Shown here: positions 1-9,457 of the stretch, one piece after another
Numbering within the stretch: the stretch's first letter is position 1
Layout: every line of letters starts with the position of its first letter
NCBI RefSeq assembly: GCF_006864135.1
Contig: NZ_SADV01000019.1
Location: 23,514-87,513 of the forward strand
DNA length: 64,000 nucleotides
Source of the DNA: Lysinibacillus sphaericus
GTDB taxonomy: Bacteria > Bacillota > Bacilli > Bacillales_A > Planococcaceae
Direction of reading: 5' to 3'
Notes under the pieces: generated by a model
Seen by the model: only the letters and a program-made list of their open reading frames with translations
Told to the model about the DNA's origin: nothing
Databases searched by the model: none
Translations under genes and position numbers: made by a program

Positions 1-8
1 ATAAGCTG

Positions 9-839
9 ATGTCAGAGGAACTCTGGATAAATATAACAAAAGTTTCGGTTAAGATTACTATTATCTTGATTGCATCGTGGCTAGCTGTACGATTAGGAAA
101 GAAGTTTATTAAAAAAGTGTTTTTAATGCGTATGCGTTCACCATTAGATCATTCAGAACGTCGACAAACAACAATTTCAAGATTATTACAAAGTGTCATT
201 TCCTATGTTGTTTATTTTTCAGCAATCGTTGCTATTCTCTCTATCTTAGAGATTAAGATAGCAGGGTTATTGGCAGGAGCAGGGATTGTCGGTTTAGCAA
301 TTGGTTTTGGTGCGCAAAGTTTAGTAAAAGATGTCATTACTGGATTCTTTATTATTTTTGAAGATCAATTTGGTGTTGGCGATTATATAAAAATAAATGC
401 TGCTGAAGGAACTGTTGTAGAAATCGGTTTACGTACGACAAAGATTAATGGTTCTACAGGAGAGCAGTTTATTATTCCGAATGGTTCGATTGGTGAGGTT
501 GTCAATTACTCTGTCAACAACTCTAAAATTTATATAGATTTACAAATGACGACCGATGCCAATTTTGACAGAGCTGAATCTATTATTAAAAAGTATTTAA
601 ATACTTTACCTGAAATTCATAAGGAGCTTGTAGCAGTACCTGTCTTTTTAGGTGTACAAAATGTTAAGGGGACAGAGGTAACGATTCGTATAGCCGCAGA
701 AACATTACCACAGCAACAACATGGAGTGGCTCGTACGATTCGTCGTGATGTTACAAAACTCTTTGAAGAAAATAATATACCAATGGCTCAACCGAAAATG
801 ATGTTCTATGGTGTTAATGAAGAGGGGAGAAGTGAGTAA
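9..839 (+). CDS. MscS-family small-conductance mechanosensitive channel
   Basis: Membrane channel that opens under membrane tension to release solutes on osmotic downshock. The 276-residue protein has N-terminal hydrophobic segments near residues 12-30 and 58-80. A glycine/alanine-rich pore helix at about 84-115 contains GAGIVGLAIGFGAQSLVKD, typical of MscS TM3, and a soluble beta-domain follows. It resembles the YkuT/YyaE type of Bacillus. The ATG at 9 is so close to the window edge that its ribosome binding site cannot be judged. The stop lies one base before the next ATG, so it is co-transcribed with the DUF951 gene. Which solutes it passes cannot be read from sequence. Confidence 0.85.
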   Translation: MSEELWINITKVSVKITIILIASWLAVRLGKKFIKKVFLMRMRSPLDHSERRQTTISRLLQSVISYVVYFSAIVAILSILEIKIAGLLAGAGIVGLAIGFGAQSLVKDVITGFFIIFEDQFGVGDYIKINAAEGTVVEIGLRTTKINGSTGEQFIIPNGSIGEVVNYSVNNSKIYIDLQMTTDANFDRAESIIKKYLNTLPEIHKELVAVPVFLGVQNVKGTEVTIRIAAETLPQQQHGVARTIRRDVTKLFEENNIPMAQPKMMFYGVNEEGRSE

Positions 840-840
840 T

Positions 841-1041
841 ATGGAAGCAAAGAAATTTTGTTTAAACGATATTGTTGAAATGAAAAAGCAGCACCCATGC
901 GGTACAAATGAATGGAAAATTATTCGGATGGGGGCGGATGTACGCATTAAATGTGAAGGCTGTCAGCATAGTGTCATGATTCCGCGCCGCGAATTTGAGA
1001 AAAAAATGAAAAAGGTTATCATTTCGGCTAGTGAGGACTAG
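841..1041 (+). CDS. yyzM: DUF951 small zinc-finger-like protein (YyzM type)
   Basis: Short protein of 66 residues of unknown function, found in this position between an mscS gene and ychF in many Bacilli. It has an HPCG near residue 18 and a single CEGC motif in the middle, followed by the family's basic R-R-x-F-E-K stretch. An open frame extends upstream to 808, but the ATG at 841 is chosen because GAGGGGAG lies about ten bases upstream and the protein then starts MEAKKF as in relatives. Possible nucleic-acid binding is only a guess from the CxxC and basic residues. Confidence 0.8.
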   Translation: MEAKKFCLNDIVEMKKQHPCGTNEWKIIRMGADVRIKCEGCQHSVMIPRREFEKKMKKVIISASED

Positions 1042-1051
1042 TTTTTATCTT

Positions 1052-1180
1052 CAATCAGTAGGTGTTCTGACACCCACTGAATAAAGATAAAGCCTCCGGC
1101 GGATGTCATGGATTTTGAAAGGAATGAATTGTGCGGGCACAATTCAAAATCCGGACGCAATTATGCCAAGACGAAATTGA
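1052..1180. repeat. Short copy of dispersed hairpin repeat family A
   Basis: Intergenic DNA between the DUF951 gene and ychF. It contains the module AAGCCTCCGGCGGATGTCA, a GGATTTTGAA / TTCAAAATCC inverted pair, and the 3' end GGACGCAATTATGCC. All of these recur in the longer copies at 14551-14946 and 58491-59004. A GGTGTTCTGACACC hairpin sits at the left end. No ORF is present. Confidence 0.75.
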
Positions 1181-1186
1181 TGTGTA

Positions 1187-1216
1187 TTAGACTTTTTAGA
1201 AGTGAATCAATATAAT
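1187..1216 (+). promoter_or_regulatory. Possible sigma-A promoter for ychF
   Basis: A perfect TATAAT at 1211-1216 lies 18 bases after a weak -35 (TTAGAC). It sits about 100 bases upstream of ychF and just after the repeat. Only the -10 is convincing. Confidence 0.4.
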
Positions 1217-1319
1217 AGATAGGGTTATACAGTGATGAATCAGTGAGGATTTCTGTAACCTCACAGTATCCGTTATTAAGAGCAAATTTGAACAGATCAT
1301 AGAAAGGTTGTGTCTATAC

Positions 1320-2420
1320 ATGGCATTAACAGCTGGAATCGTTGGTTTACCTAACGTTGGAAAATCAACATTATTTAACGCAATTACAAAAGCGGGCGCA
1401 TTGGCTGCAAACTATCCATTCGCAACAATCGATCCGAACGTCGGTATTGTTGAAGTACCAGATGCACGTTTAGATAAATTAACAGAATTAGTAACACCTA
1501 AAAAAACAGTACCAACAGCATTTGAGTTTACAGATATTGCTGGGATCGTAAAAGGCGCTTCAAAGGGTGAAGGGTTAGGGAACAAATTCCTTGCTCATAT
1601 TCGTGAAGTAGATGCAATTTGCCAAGTTGTACGTTGTTTTGTTGATGAAAATATTACGCACGTATCAGGTGGAGTTGATCCGATTGACGATATTGAGGTC
1701 ATTAATTTAGAGCTTGCACTTGCTGATTTAGAATCTGTTGATAAGCGATTACAACGTGTTAGCAAAATGGCTAAGCAAAAAGACAAAGAAGCCATGATCG
1801 AAGAACCAATTCTTGTGAAAGTTAAAGAACAATTAGAAAACGGTCGACCAGCACGCGCTGCAGAGCTTTCAGAAGACGAGCTAAAGGTTATTAAAGGACT
1901 TCATCTTTTAACAATTAAACCTATGCTTTATGTGGCAAACGTTTCAGAAGATGAAGTAGCTGATGCAGATAATAACGAATATGTGCAAAAGGTACGTGAG
2001 TATGCAGCTGCTGAAGGAGCTCAAGTTATCACAATTTGTGCAAAAATTGAGGAAGAAATTTCTGAGCTTGATGATGAAGAAAAATCAATGTTCTTAGAAG
2101 AACTAGGTATTAAAGAATCTGGTTTAGACCAGTTAATCCGTACTTCATATGATTTATTAGGGCTAGCAACTTATTTCACTGCCGGGGTACAAGAGGTACG
2201 TGCATGGACATTCCGTAAAGGTATGAAGGCACCACAATGTGCAGGAATCATCCATACAGACTTTGAACGTGGATTTATTCGTGCAGAAACAGTTGCTTTC
2301 GAAGATTTAGTAGAAGCCGGTTCTCAACCTGCTGCTAAAGAAGCTGGGAAAGTACGTCTTGAAGGTAAAGAGTATGTTGTACAAGACGGCGATATTATGT
2401 TATTCCGTTTCAATGTGTAA
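1320..2420 (+). CDS. ychF: Redox-regulated ATPase YchF (Obg-family)
   Basis: Universally conserved P-loop ATPase of the Obg/TRAFAC class that associates with ribosomes. The 366-residue protein begins MALTAGIVGLPNVGKSTLFN with the G1 loop at residues 8-16. It continues with a switch region ending FTDIAGIVKGASKGEGLGN, a coiled-coil insert, and a C-terminal TGS domain (about 280-366) ending FRFNV. The reading frame also allows a start at 1308, but the family N-terminus begins at the ATG at 1320, which has AAAGG upstream. In B. subtilis it sits in the same place before rpsF. Confidence 0.95.
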   Translation: MALTAGIVGLPNVGKSTLFNAITKAGALAANYPFATIDPNVGIVEVPDARLDKLTELVTPKKTVPTAFEFTDIAGIVKGASKGEGLGNKFLAHIREVDAICQVVRCFVDENITHVSGGVDPIDDIEVINLELALADLESVDKRLQRVSKMAKQKDKEAMIEEPILVKVKEQLENGRPARAAELSEDELKVIKGLHLLTIKPMLYVANVSEDEVADADNNEYVQKVREYAAAEGAQVITICAKIEEEISELDDEEKSMFLEELGIKESGLDQLIRTSYDLLGLATYFTAGVQEVRAWTFRKGMKAPQCAGIIHTDFERGFIRAETVAFEDLVEAGSQPAAKEAGKVRLEGKEYVVQDGDIMLFRFNV

Positions 2421-2431
2421 AAAACGCCAGG

Positions 2432-2460
2432 GGCAATCTTTCAAAAGATTGCCTTTTTTT
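2432..2460 (+). terminator. Intrinsic terminator after ychF
   Basis: GGCAATCTT / AAGATTGCC stem with a TCAA loop, followed by seven T residues. Confidence 0.9.
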
Positions 2461-2500
2461 GTATATAATTTTATCTGAATTTTCAATTAGGAGGATTAGT

Positions 2501-3541
2501 ATGAACATATTACAAATAAAAGATCGTGGTTTAGAAATGGAGGAGTTAGGTAAATTACCAGAAGACATATTAGATCTTATTTATGAGCATCAATTGTTTA
2601 AGCTATTCACCGCAAAGGAATTAGGCGGTAAAGATTTAGATCTACTAGAGGGTATTAAAGTATTTCAGCAGATGTCTGCACTTGATGGTAACTTTGGCTG
2701 GCTTGTCACAATAGGAACAGGGGGTAACGTGTTTATTCCAACATTGAACAAAGGGGTTGTTGGAAAAATGTTTTCACCAAGAAATGCAGTCATAGCAGGC
2801 AGTGGCTATCCTACTGGCGTAGCAGTAAAAATAGATGGGGGCTATCGTGTCACTGGTCAATGGAGGTATTGTAGTGGATCAGATTATGCTACAACTTTTA
2901 CGATGAATTGCTTTGTCGAGGATGAAGGTAATAGAACAGATGAAATAATTAGTTGTTCAGTAAATCGTGATCAAATAGAGATTCTTAATGATTGGCGAGC
3001 AATGGGCTTAAAAGCGACAGCTAGCCATACGATCCGTGTGCAAAATGTTTGGGTACCACAAGAGGAAACATTCCAATTGGGTATAATTAAAAACAAGTAT
3101 GGAAGTGCGGTACATAGTTTTCCGTTTGGAACATTTGCAGAAGCCTCATTTCTAAGTGTTTGTCTTGGGATAACAGAAAATTTCTTAGAAGAGGCGTCTA
3201 TTTTAGTAAAGCAAAGAAAGCATGATCCAAGCCGTACCGAACGTATGGGTGCAATACAATTTTTATTGATGCAGCAACAGAAGAACTTTAGACAGCTTGA
3301 AGAGCGATATTATTTACTGTTGAACGAATACTGGCAAAAACATAAAGAAGGTCATGAGTTGACTGAAGAACAACTCCAACAATTTTCACGAATAAGTAAA
3401 GATAGTGCAGCGGCTTGTGTAGACATTGCCAATAGCTTACTACGTAGACTTGGCATGGATGCAATTACGGAGACATCTTCCATTAATCGTATTTGGAGAA
3501 ATTTATATACAGCTGCACAGCATAGTTTTTTAACGCCATAA
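2501..3541 (+). CDS. Acyl-CoA dehydrogenase-fold flavoprotein
   Basis: A 346-residue protein of the acyl-CoA dehydrogenase superfamily, resembling flavin-dependent group D monooxygenases (DszC/HsaA-like) more than classical fatty-acyl dehydrogenases. It contains DGNFGWLVTIGTGGN in the N-terminal helical domain, GSGYPTGVAVKIDGGYRVTG in the middle beta domain, and a C-terminal four-helix bundle. The start is the ATG at 2501, directly after an AGGAGG box; the longer frame to 2459 lacks a site. It stands alone between two terminators. Substrate and electron acceptor are unknown. Confidence 0.75.
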   Translation: MNILQIKDRGLEMEELGKLPEDILDLIYEHQLFKLFTAKELGGKDLDLLEGIKVFQQMSALDGNFGWLVTIGTGGNVFIPTLNKGVVGKMFSPRNAVIAGSGYPTGVAVKIDGGYRVTGQWRYCSGSDYATTFTMNCFVEDEGNRTDEIISCSVNRDQIEILNDWRAMGLKATASHTIRVQNVWVPQEETFQLGIIKNKYGSAVHSFPFGTFAEASFLSVCLGITENFLEEASILVKQRKHDPSRTERMGAIQFLLMQQQKNFRQLEERYYLLLNEYWQKHKEGHELTEEQLQQFSRISKDSAAACVDIANSLLRRLGMDAITETSSINRIWRNLYTAAQHSFLTP

Positions 3542-3554
3542 ATTTGTGTTAAAA

Positions 3555-3588
3555 AATAGAACCTGCTTGGGGACAAGCAGATTCTATT
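3555..3588. terminator. Probable bidirectional terminator
   Basis: Inverted repeat AATAGAAcCTGCTTG / CAAGCAGaTTCTATT with a four-base loop between two converging genes. There is an A-run on the left, and the right side is only moderately T-rich. Confidence 0.6.
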
Positions 3589-3610
3589 TGTCACGTGACA
3601 CTCAGCAAAG

Positions 3611-4171
3611 TTATTTCTTTTCCTCGGGCAAATATACATAAAGCTTAGGTAAATGAGGATCATCTTGTATTAACGCATTTTTTGGGTATTTACGTAATTC
3701 TGTATACATGGAAAAATCACCGACTGCTCCAGCGATTAAAAAAGCACCTACTAATACTAAAACAGTACTGTTAACGTAGAAACCAGCAATTGTCGGGAGA
3801 ACGCCAGTTGTCCAAAATGGAAGTAATAAAGCTTTTTTCATTGCATGATTCGGTAACGGTTGTTCAGTTGTTGCGTACGCTATGCCAAGTTCTAAATTCA
3901 GACCATATTTTAACGATTTAAAGGGTACGCCTCCAAAGACCATAAAGCCAATTAAATGAAAGGCTTCATGTAAGACAATGAAAATAATATACAGAATAAC
4001 AAAAAGGATAGATCCAATAATCATATTCCAAAATGAAAAATCAAAATCTTTAAAGCAAATAGCTTGAATAGCTACAAATAATATGACGAGACCACTTGTA
4101 CCAACAATATTATCCATCATTAGTTTTTTTATATCCAACTCGATTACGATAGGTTCTTTATCTGGTAGCAT
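3611..4171 (-). CDS. DUF3267 membrane zincin
   Basis: Membrane protein of 186 residues with a putative metalloprotease site: a hydrophobic helix carries HEAFH (HExxH) in the motif IVLHEAFHLIGF, followed by a conserved FGG. Further hydrophobic segments lie on both sides, giving about four membrane spans, like the DUF3267 (YhaJ/SpoIVFB-like zincin) family. The frame is open to 4192, but the ATG at 4171 has a GAGGAGG box just upstream and is preferred. Transcribed opposite to its neighbours. Substrate unknown. Confidence 0.75.
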   Translation of the reverse strand: MLPDKEPIVIELDIKKLMMDNIVGTSGLVILFVAIQAICFKDFDFSFWNMIIGSILFVILYIIFIVLHEAFHLIGFMVFGGVPFKSLKYGLNLELGIAYATTEQPLPNHAMKKALLLPFWTTGVLPTIAGFYVNSTVLVLVGAFLIAGAVGDFSMYTELRKYPKNALIQDDPHLPKLYVYLPEEKK

Positions 4172-4233
4172 GAAGATCCTCCTCTCATTCATGAATTAAG
4201 TTCATTATATAGAAAGAATTGTTTGGTTGCGAC

Positions 4234-4262
4234 TTGAAAGACATGTATCTATATGTTACAAT
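4234..4262 (+). promoter_or_regulatory. Sigma-A promoter of rpsF-ssb-rpsR
   Basis: TTGAAA (4234-4239), 17-base spacer, TACAAT (4257-4262). Transcription from about 4269 gives a leader of about 75 bases containing the perfect palindrome AGTAATAATTATTACT (4274-4289) and CCTGTATACAGG. Such leaders often mediate S6/S18 autoregulation, but the conserved S6:S18-binding bulge was not recognised here. Confidence 0.65.
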
Positions 4263-4344
4263 TCATTGATGTGAGTAATAATTATTACTTGCTCCTTGCT
4301 CCCTGTATACAGGAGAGCCTCAGTCCATAAGGAGGTGTAAACAG

Positions 4345-4632
4345 ATGAGAAAATACGAATTAATGTACATCGTACGTCCGAACATTGAAGACGAAGCGAA
4401 GAAAGCTTTAGTTGAACGTTTCAACGAAATCTTAACTTCTAACGGTGCAGAAGTCATCGAATCAAAAGAGTGGGGCAAACGCCGCTTAGCTTATGAAATT
4501 CAAGACTTCCGCGAAGGTTTCTACCAAATCGTGAAAGTAAACGCTACTTCAGAAGCAATTAACGAATACACACGTCTTGCTAACATTAGCGAAGATATCA
4601 TTCGTCACATTGCGGTTCGCCAAGAAGCATAA
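4345..4632 (+). CDS. rpsF: 30S ribosomal protein S6
   Basis: Ribosomal protein S6, which pairs with S18 on the platform of the small subunit. The 95 residues begin [18 protein letters not shown] and contain [11 protein letters not shown], both diagnostic. TAAGGAGGTG lies ten bases before the ATG. It is the first gene of the conserved rpsF-ssb-rpsR operon. Codon use is strongly biased, as expected for a highly expressed gene. Confidence 0.98.
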   Translation: MRKYELMYIVRPNIEDEAKKALVERFNEILTSNGAEVIESKEWGKRRLAYEIQDFREGFYQIVKVNATSEAINEYTRLANISEDIIRHIAVRQEA

Positions 4633-4670
4633 TCATTTAACAAAATGCTGAAAAGGAGGTTGCATTTCTG

Positions 4671-5240
4671 ATGATAAACCGTGTCGTATTAGTTGGAAGA
4701 CTAACAAAAGATCCTGAGCTACGCTATACGCCTAATGGTGTTGCGTCTACAAGATTTACAGTTGCTGTGAATCGAACATTCTCAAACCAACAAGGTGATC
4801 GCGAAGCTGATTTCATTAGCTGTGTTGCATGGCGCAAACAGGCTGAAAACTTAGCAAACTTCATGCGAAAAGGAAGTTTGATTGGAGTGGAAGGTCGCAT
4901 TCAAACAGGCAGCTATGAAGGACAAGATGGTAAACGAGTATACACAACAGATGTAGTGGCAGATAGCGTACAGTTTTTAGAGCCTCGTAATACTAGCGGT
5001 GCTCCTGCTCCTCAATATGGTGGGCAGAATACTTACGGTAATAATCAACCGTCATATGGCGGTGGACAACCACAGCAACAGTTTGGTGGTGCTATGCCAG
5101 GGCAGGGTTCATTTGGCGGCGATGCTTATCAGCAAAATCAACCACCTATGAATCAGCCGAATTATACACGTGTAGATGAGGATCCATTTGCTAATAGCAA
5201 AGGACCGATAGAAGTATCTGAGGATGACTTACCATTCTAA
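4671..5240 (+). CDS. ssb: Single-stranded DNA-binding protein
   Basis: Essential SSB that coats single-stranded DNA in replication, recombination and repair. The 189-residue protein has an N-terminal OB fold (residues 1-105, starting [19 protein letters not shown]), a Gly/Gln/Pro-rich disordered linker, and the acidic partner-binding tail ending SEDDLPF. AAAAGGAGG precedes the ATG. It lies between rpsF and rpsR as in B. subtilis. Confidence 0.98.
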   Translation: MINRVVLVGRLTKDPELRYTPNGVASTRFTVAVNRTFSNQQGDREADFISCVAWRKQAENLANFMRKGSLIGVEGRIQTGSYEGQDGKRVYTTDVVADSVQFLEPRNTSGAPAPQYGGQNTYGNNQPSYGGGQPQQQFGGAMPGQGSFGGDAYQQNQPPMNQPNYTRVDEDPFANSKGPIEVSEDDLPF

Positions 5241-5278
5241 TGCTTCTAAAATAAAAAATGATAAGGAGGAGACATACT

Positions 5279-5515
5279 ATGGCACCACGTCGCGGAGGCC
5301 GCAAACGCCGTAAAGTTTGCTACTTCACTGCTAATAACATTACGAATATCGACTATAAAGATGTGGATTTACTTAAAAAATTCATCTCTGAGCGCGGTAA
5401 AATCTTACCACGTCGCGTAACTGGCACTAGCGCTAAGTACCAACGTAAATTAACTTCAGCTATCAAAGTTTCTCGTATCATGGGATTACTTCCATTCGTA
5501 GCAGAAGACAAATAA
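5279..5515 (+). CDS. rpsR: 30S ribosomal protein S18
   Basis: Small-subunit protein S18, the partner of S6. The 78 residues begin [16 protein letters not shown] and contain the conserved [20 protein letters not shown]. The start at 5279 follows AAGGAGGAG; a longer in-frame start at 5258 would lie inside that site. Last gene of the operon. Confidence 0.97.
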   Translation: MAPRRGGRKRRKVCYFTANNITNIDYKDVDLLKKFISERGKILPRRVTGTSAKYQRKLTSAIKVSRIMGLLPFVAEDK

Positions 5516-5521
5516 GATAAT

Positions 5522-5563
5522 AAAGGCACAACGAGGTTTAATTAACTTTAGTTGTGCCTTTTT
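5522..5563 (+). terminator. Terminator of rpsF-ssb-rpsR
   Basis: AAAGGCACAAC / GTTGTGCCTTT stem followed by T residues, seven bases after the rpsR stop. Confidence 0.9.
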
Positions 5564-6004
5564 ATTTATAAAACTGGAGTTGCTGATCTTGTCATCTCTA
5601 ATACTATAGAGATGACCTTATTTTACCTCAGTAATTACTCTATATATTACCATTTGCCATTAGTATAAGAATTTATTACACTTTTAAGAGACATGAATAA
5701 CGAAAAAATGAATGTTAGAGATTGAGAAACAAATTGCTAAAACGTATGAATGAGAAGAACAATCGACTAAGTAACATTTTTAAAAACAAACGGCTTATAA
5801 TCATTTCGATTAAAAGCCTTTTTTCATGCAGTAGTAACGGTCGTATGCATCGTTGAAAAATTTCAACAATATATATAAGAACATAAATAATGAATTTGTT
5901 ATGCCTTTTCGGTAAAAAATCTCCCTATATAGCTATTTATTTCACGCTTTAGTCATTGGTTCTACAAAATTAATGGCAAAGCATTCAGTTGTTCTTAGCG
6001 TTTT
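5564..6004. other. Intergenic region with two further hairpins, no gene
   Basis: No ORF with a plausible start was found. GTCATCTCTA / TAGAGATGAC (5591-5616) is a perfect 10-bp inverted repeat. CGGCTTATAATC / GATTAAAAGCC followed by six T (5791-5824) looks like another intrinsic terminator on the + strand, suggesting a short transcript or a lost gene. Confidence 0.5.
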
Positions 6005-6034
6005 TTGTTCAATAACCTAAAAAAATGGTACAAT
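6005..6034 (+). promoter_or_regulatory. Sigma-A promoter for yybS-gdpP-rplI-dnaC
   Basis: TTGTTC (6005-6010), 18-base spacer, TACAAT (6029-6034), 40 bases before the yybS start. Confidence 0.6.
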
Positions 6035-6073
6035 AAAGGTCAGTAAGATTGACTGAAAAAAGGAAGGTTTTCA

Positions 6074-7015
6074 ATGCCGAATAATCAAACAAAGGCGCTT
6101 TTACATGGCTCAATGATGGTCGCAATCTTTACGTTTCTTATGCTTATTTCTGCATATGTACCATTCATTCTTATAGTAAGTCTATTATTTGCCCCATTAC
6201 CGATTGCTTGGTATAGCGCAAATTATAAGCGTTCATCATCAGTATTTGTAGCAGTAGTAGGCTGTATTTTAACCACTCTAACAACTGGCTTAATTATGTT
6301 ACCATTTGCCTTTGTATTGGCATTACTTGGTGTCGTAATAGGAAATGCAATTAATCAAAAGAAGAGCAAACTTTACCTATTCATGTCATCTGGGGTTGCT
6401 GTTCTTCTATCAATGACAATTGTCTATGTAGCCTATGTTCAATTTACTGGTATCAATATGATTAACATAAGCATGGAGTTGTTCCGTGAAAGTTATGAGC
6501 AATCAAATGAACTGACAAAAACTATGACAGGTCAAGAAGCGTTTCAGCCAGAGCTAATTGAGGCTCTGTTAAAAACAGCTGAACTGACAATACCTGCATT
6601 AGTAACACTCTCTGCATTTATGACAGCATTTATTGTCATGACGTTCAATTTACCTGTATTAAAACGTCTTGGTTTAGACGTACCGAAATTTGCCCCGTTC
6701 CAACATATGCGTCTACCACGATCTATTTTATGGTATTACATGATTGTTTTATGCATTAACTTATTTCTGCGTCCAGAAGCTGGATCTACATTAGATGTTA
6801 TTGTTTTAAATGTTTCTTATGTTTTATGGATATTATTAATCCTGCAGGGGATTTCCTTTATACATTTCCTTATTTCTAAAAAGGGAATGCCGAATGCTGT
6901 AAAATGGATAGCTACTTTGTTAGCCTTACCACTATCATCTTTTATGATATTGCTAGGCATCGTAGATTTAGGTTTCGACGTACGTTCACTTGTGAAGGGA
7001 AAAACTAAAGAATAA
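6074..7015 (+). CDS. yybS: YybS family membrane protein (DUF2232)
   Basis: Polytopic membrane protein of 313 residues with about eight hydrophobic segments, in the position of B. subtilis yybS, immediately upstream of gdpP. It begins MPNNQTKALLHGSMM and carries the FAPLPIAWYSANYK loop near residue 40, typical of DUF2232. The function is not established. The fold resembles small-molecule membrane transport components, and constant linkage to gdpP suggests a link to c-di-AMP signalling or cell-envelope homeostasis, which is inference. AGGAAGG precedes the ATG. Confidence 0.85.
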   Translation: MPNNQTKALLHGSMMVAIFTFLMLISAYVPFILIVSLLFAPLPIAWYSANYKRSSSVFVAVVGCILTTLTTGLIMLPFAFVLALLGVVIGNAINQKKSKLYLFMSSGVAVLLSMTIVYVAYVQFTGINMINISMELFRESYEQSNELTKTMTGQEAFQPELIEALLKTAELTIPALVTLSAFMTAFIVMTFNLPVLKRLGLDVPKFAPFQHMRLPRSILWYYMIVLCINLFLRPEAGSTLDVIVLNVSYVLWILLILQGISFIHFLISKKGMPNAVKWIATLLALPLSSFMILLGIVDLGFDVRSLVKGKTKE

Positions 7016-7027
7016 GGGGCTGATGTA

Positions 7028-9001
7028 ATGGGGACTTTTAGAAAACGACCAATCCGCTATCCGCTTTTTGTTCTTTCCATTTTTGGCATTGTGACGTTCG
7101 TGCTTCTATGTATTTGGAATATCGGGATAGGTGTCGGTTATGGAGTAGGTTTTGTACTATTAATGGTCTATACGTGGAAGGTAGAAAAGATTACCTTTGA
7201 TGAAACAGAAAGGCATATTGAATCCATTTCTTTCCGCATGAAAAAAGTAGGGGAAGAGGCATTGCTTGAAATGCCAATTGGGATTTTACTTGTCAATGAT
7301 CAATATGAAATAGAATGGTCGAATCCATATATGCAAGGCGTTTTAAATATGGAGAATTTAGTAGGTGAAGGAATCGTTAATATATCTGACGACATTTACG
7401 TGCTAATGAAAAGCGAAGAGACAAACGAAGATACGATTACGCTCCGTGATCGTAAATATCGAGTTTATTATAAAAAAGAAGAGAATTTACTCTATTTCTT
7501 TGACATAACGGAGCAGATAGCTATTGAAAAACAATACTATGCAGATCGTACAGTTATCGCCATTTTATTTGTTGATAATTATGACGAAATTACGCAAGCA
7601 ATGGATGACCAGCCACGTAGTTTAACGAATACGATGGTGACATCAATTGTTAATGATTGGGCAGCTGAGCAAGGGATATTTGTCAAACGAATATCATCCG
7701 ATCGTTTTTTAGCTGTATTAAACGAATCCATTTTAATGGAGCTTGAGAAGAAAAAATTTGCCATTTTAGATACAATTCGAGAAAAAACAGCGCAAAAAAA
7801 TATGTCATTAACATTAAGTATTGGTGTTGGCGCAGGATCATCTTCATTAGTAGAGCTTGGTGAACTAGCACAATCAAGTTTAGATCTTGTTTTAGGTCGT
7901 GGTGGTGATCAGGTTGCCATCAAGCAACCTACAGGGAAACTGAAATTCTATGGTGGGAAAACGAACCCTGTTGAGAAACGTACACGCGTTAGAGCACGTG
8001 TTATTTCCCATGCACTACGTGATTTAATTCAGGATAGTGACCAAGTATTTGTTATGGGACATAAAAACCCTGATATGGACTCTATTGGTGCCTCTGTTGG
8101 TGTACGTAAAATGGCACAGATGAATGATGTGAAGGGCTATGTGATCGTGAATTTCGAAGAATTAAACGGAAGTGTAACACGTTTAATGAATGAAATAGAG
8201 AGTAAATCGGATTTCTATGAAAATTTCCTAACGCCAGAGGAAGCTGCAGCAAGAATGACAGAAAAATCTTTACTCGTTATAGTCGATACGCATAAACCAG
8301 ATTTAGTCATCGAATCACAGCTATTAAAGCTGGCAGAAAAAGTTGTGGTGATTGATCACCATCGTCGCAGTGAGGATTTTATAGAAAATCCAACGCTTGT
8401 TTATATGGAGCCATATGCATCGTCCACAGCTGAGCTTATAACAGAGTTACTCGAGTACCAACCAAAACGTGCGAAGATTAATATGCTAGAGGCTACGGCA
8501 TTGCTGGCGGGAATTATAGTCGATACAAAGAGTTTTACACTGCGCACAGGAGCCCGTACGTTTGAAGCGGCTTCTTATTTACGGACAAATGGTGCCGATA
8601 CAGTGCTAGTACAGCGATTATTAAAAGAAGATGTCGATACGTATATTGAGCGTTCTAAAATAGTGCAAACTGTTAAGTTCGTGAAGCCTGGTATTGCTAT
8701 TGCTGTAGGTGAGGAAGCGAAAGTGTATGATTCTGTACTAATTGCGCAAACAGCAGATATTTTACTAACAATGAAGGATGTTGGTGCTTCCTTTGTCATT
8801 GCACATCGTTCAGATGGCAAAATCGGCATAAGTGCAAGATCACTTGGCGAAGTAAACGTGCAGCTTGTTATGGAAAAGCTAGGCGGCGGTGGGCATTTAA
8901 CGAATGCAGCTTGCCAAGTCGAAGCAAGTTCCATTGCTGGAGTAAAAAAATATTTAGAAGAGGCCATAAATGAGGTACTCGAAGGGAGTTCTGAATCATG
9001 A
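7028..9001 (+). CDS. gdpP: Cyclic-di-AMP phosphodiesterase GdpP
   Basis: Membrane-bound DHH/DHHA1 phosphodiesterase that hydrolyses c-di-AMP to pApA, controlling potassium and cell-wall homeostasis. The 657-residue protein has two N-terminal TM helices (about 14-50), a PAS-like domain (about 75-150) and a degenerate GGDEF domain (about 170-300) lacking the GGDEF signature. The DHH domain has [11 protein letters not shown] near 340 and DHHRR near 443, and the C-terminal DHHA1 ends in [12 protein letters not shown]. Its last codons overlap the rplI start by four bases (ATGA), implying coupled translation. Confidence 0.96.
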   Translation: MGTFRKRPIRYPLFVLSIFGIVTFVLLCIWNIGIGVGYGVGFVLLMVYTWKVEKITFDETERHIESISFRMKKVGEEALLEMPIGILLVNDQYEIEWSNPYMQGVLNMENLVGEGIVNISDDIYVLMKSEETNEDTITLRDRKYRVYYKKEENLLYFFDITEQIAIEKQYYADRTVIAILFVDNYDEITQAMDDQPRSLTNTMVTSIVNDWAAEQGIFVKRISSDRFLAVLNESILMELEKKKFAILDTIREKTAQKNMSLTLSIGVGAGSSSLVELGELAQSSLDLVLGRGGDQVAIKQPTGKLKFYGGKTNPVEKRTRVRARVISHALRDLIQDSDQVFVMGHKNPDMDSIGASVGVRKMAQMNDVKGYVIVNFEELNGSVTRLMNEIESKSDFYENFLTPEEAAARMTEKSLLVIVDTHKPDLVIESQLLKLAEKVVVIDHHRRSEDFIENPTLVYMEPYASSTAELITELLEYQPKRAKINMLEATALLAGIIVDTKSFTLRTGARTFEAASYLRTNGADTVLVQRLLKEDVDTYIERSKIVQTVKFVKPGIAIAVGEEAKVYDSVLIAQTADILLTMKDVGASFVIAHRSDGKIGISARSLGEVNVQLVMEKLGGGGHLTNAACQVEASSIAGVKKYLEEAINEVLEGSSES

Positions 9002-9444
9002 AAGTAGTATTTTTAAAAGATGTTAAAGGAAAAGGGAAAAAAGGGGAAATAAAAAATGTAGCTGACGGCTATGCACAAAACTTCTTGATTAAAAATGGCT
9101 ATGCTGCTGAAGCAAATGCACAAGCATTAAGTCAATTAGATGGTCAAAAGAAATTAGAAGCTAAAAATGCCGCTGCAGAATTAGCTGAAGCGAAAGCGTT
9201 AAAAGAAAAATTAGAAGCTTTAACAGTAGAATTAAAAGCAAAATCAGGTGAAGGTGGTCGCCTATTTGGTTCAGTATCTACAAAGCAAATTGCTGATGGG
9301 CTTCAAAAAACGCATGGCATAAAAATTGATAAACGTAAAATGACTTTAAGTGATGGAATTCGTGCGCTAGGCTTTACAAATGTACCTGTAAAACTACATC
9401 ATGAAGTATCTGCAACATTAAAAGTTCATGTAACGGAAGAGTAA
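8998..9444 (+). CDS. rplI: 50S ribosomal protein L9
   Basis: Large-subunit protein L9, which binds 23S rRNA near the L1 stalk. The 148 residues begin [18 protein letters not shown], with the N-domain signature [13 protein letters not shown], a long central helix, and a C-terminal domain containing [13 protein letters not shown]. Start overlaps gdpP. The order gdpP-rplI-dnaC is conserved in Bacilli. Confidence 0.97.
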   Translation: MKVVFLKDVKGKGKKGEIKNVADGYAQNFLIKNGYAAEANAQALSQLDGQKKLEAKNAAAELAEAKALKEKLEALTVELKAKSGEGGRLFGSVSTKQIADGLQKTHGIKIDKRKMTLSDGIRALGFTNVPVKLHHEVSATLKVHVTEE

Positions 9445-9457
9445 GGGGCGACGAACC

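Noticed and set aside
4269..4344. Recognised S6:S18 ribosomal leader
   Set aside because: Palindromes are present but the conserved protein-binding bulge was not identified, so it is mentioned only as a possibility.
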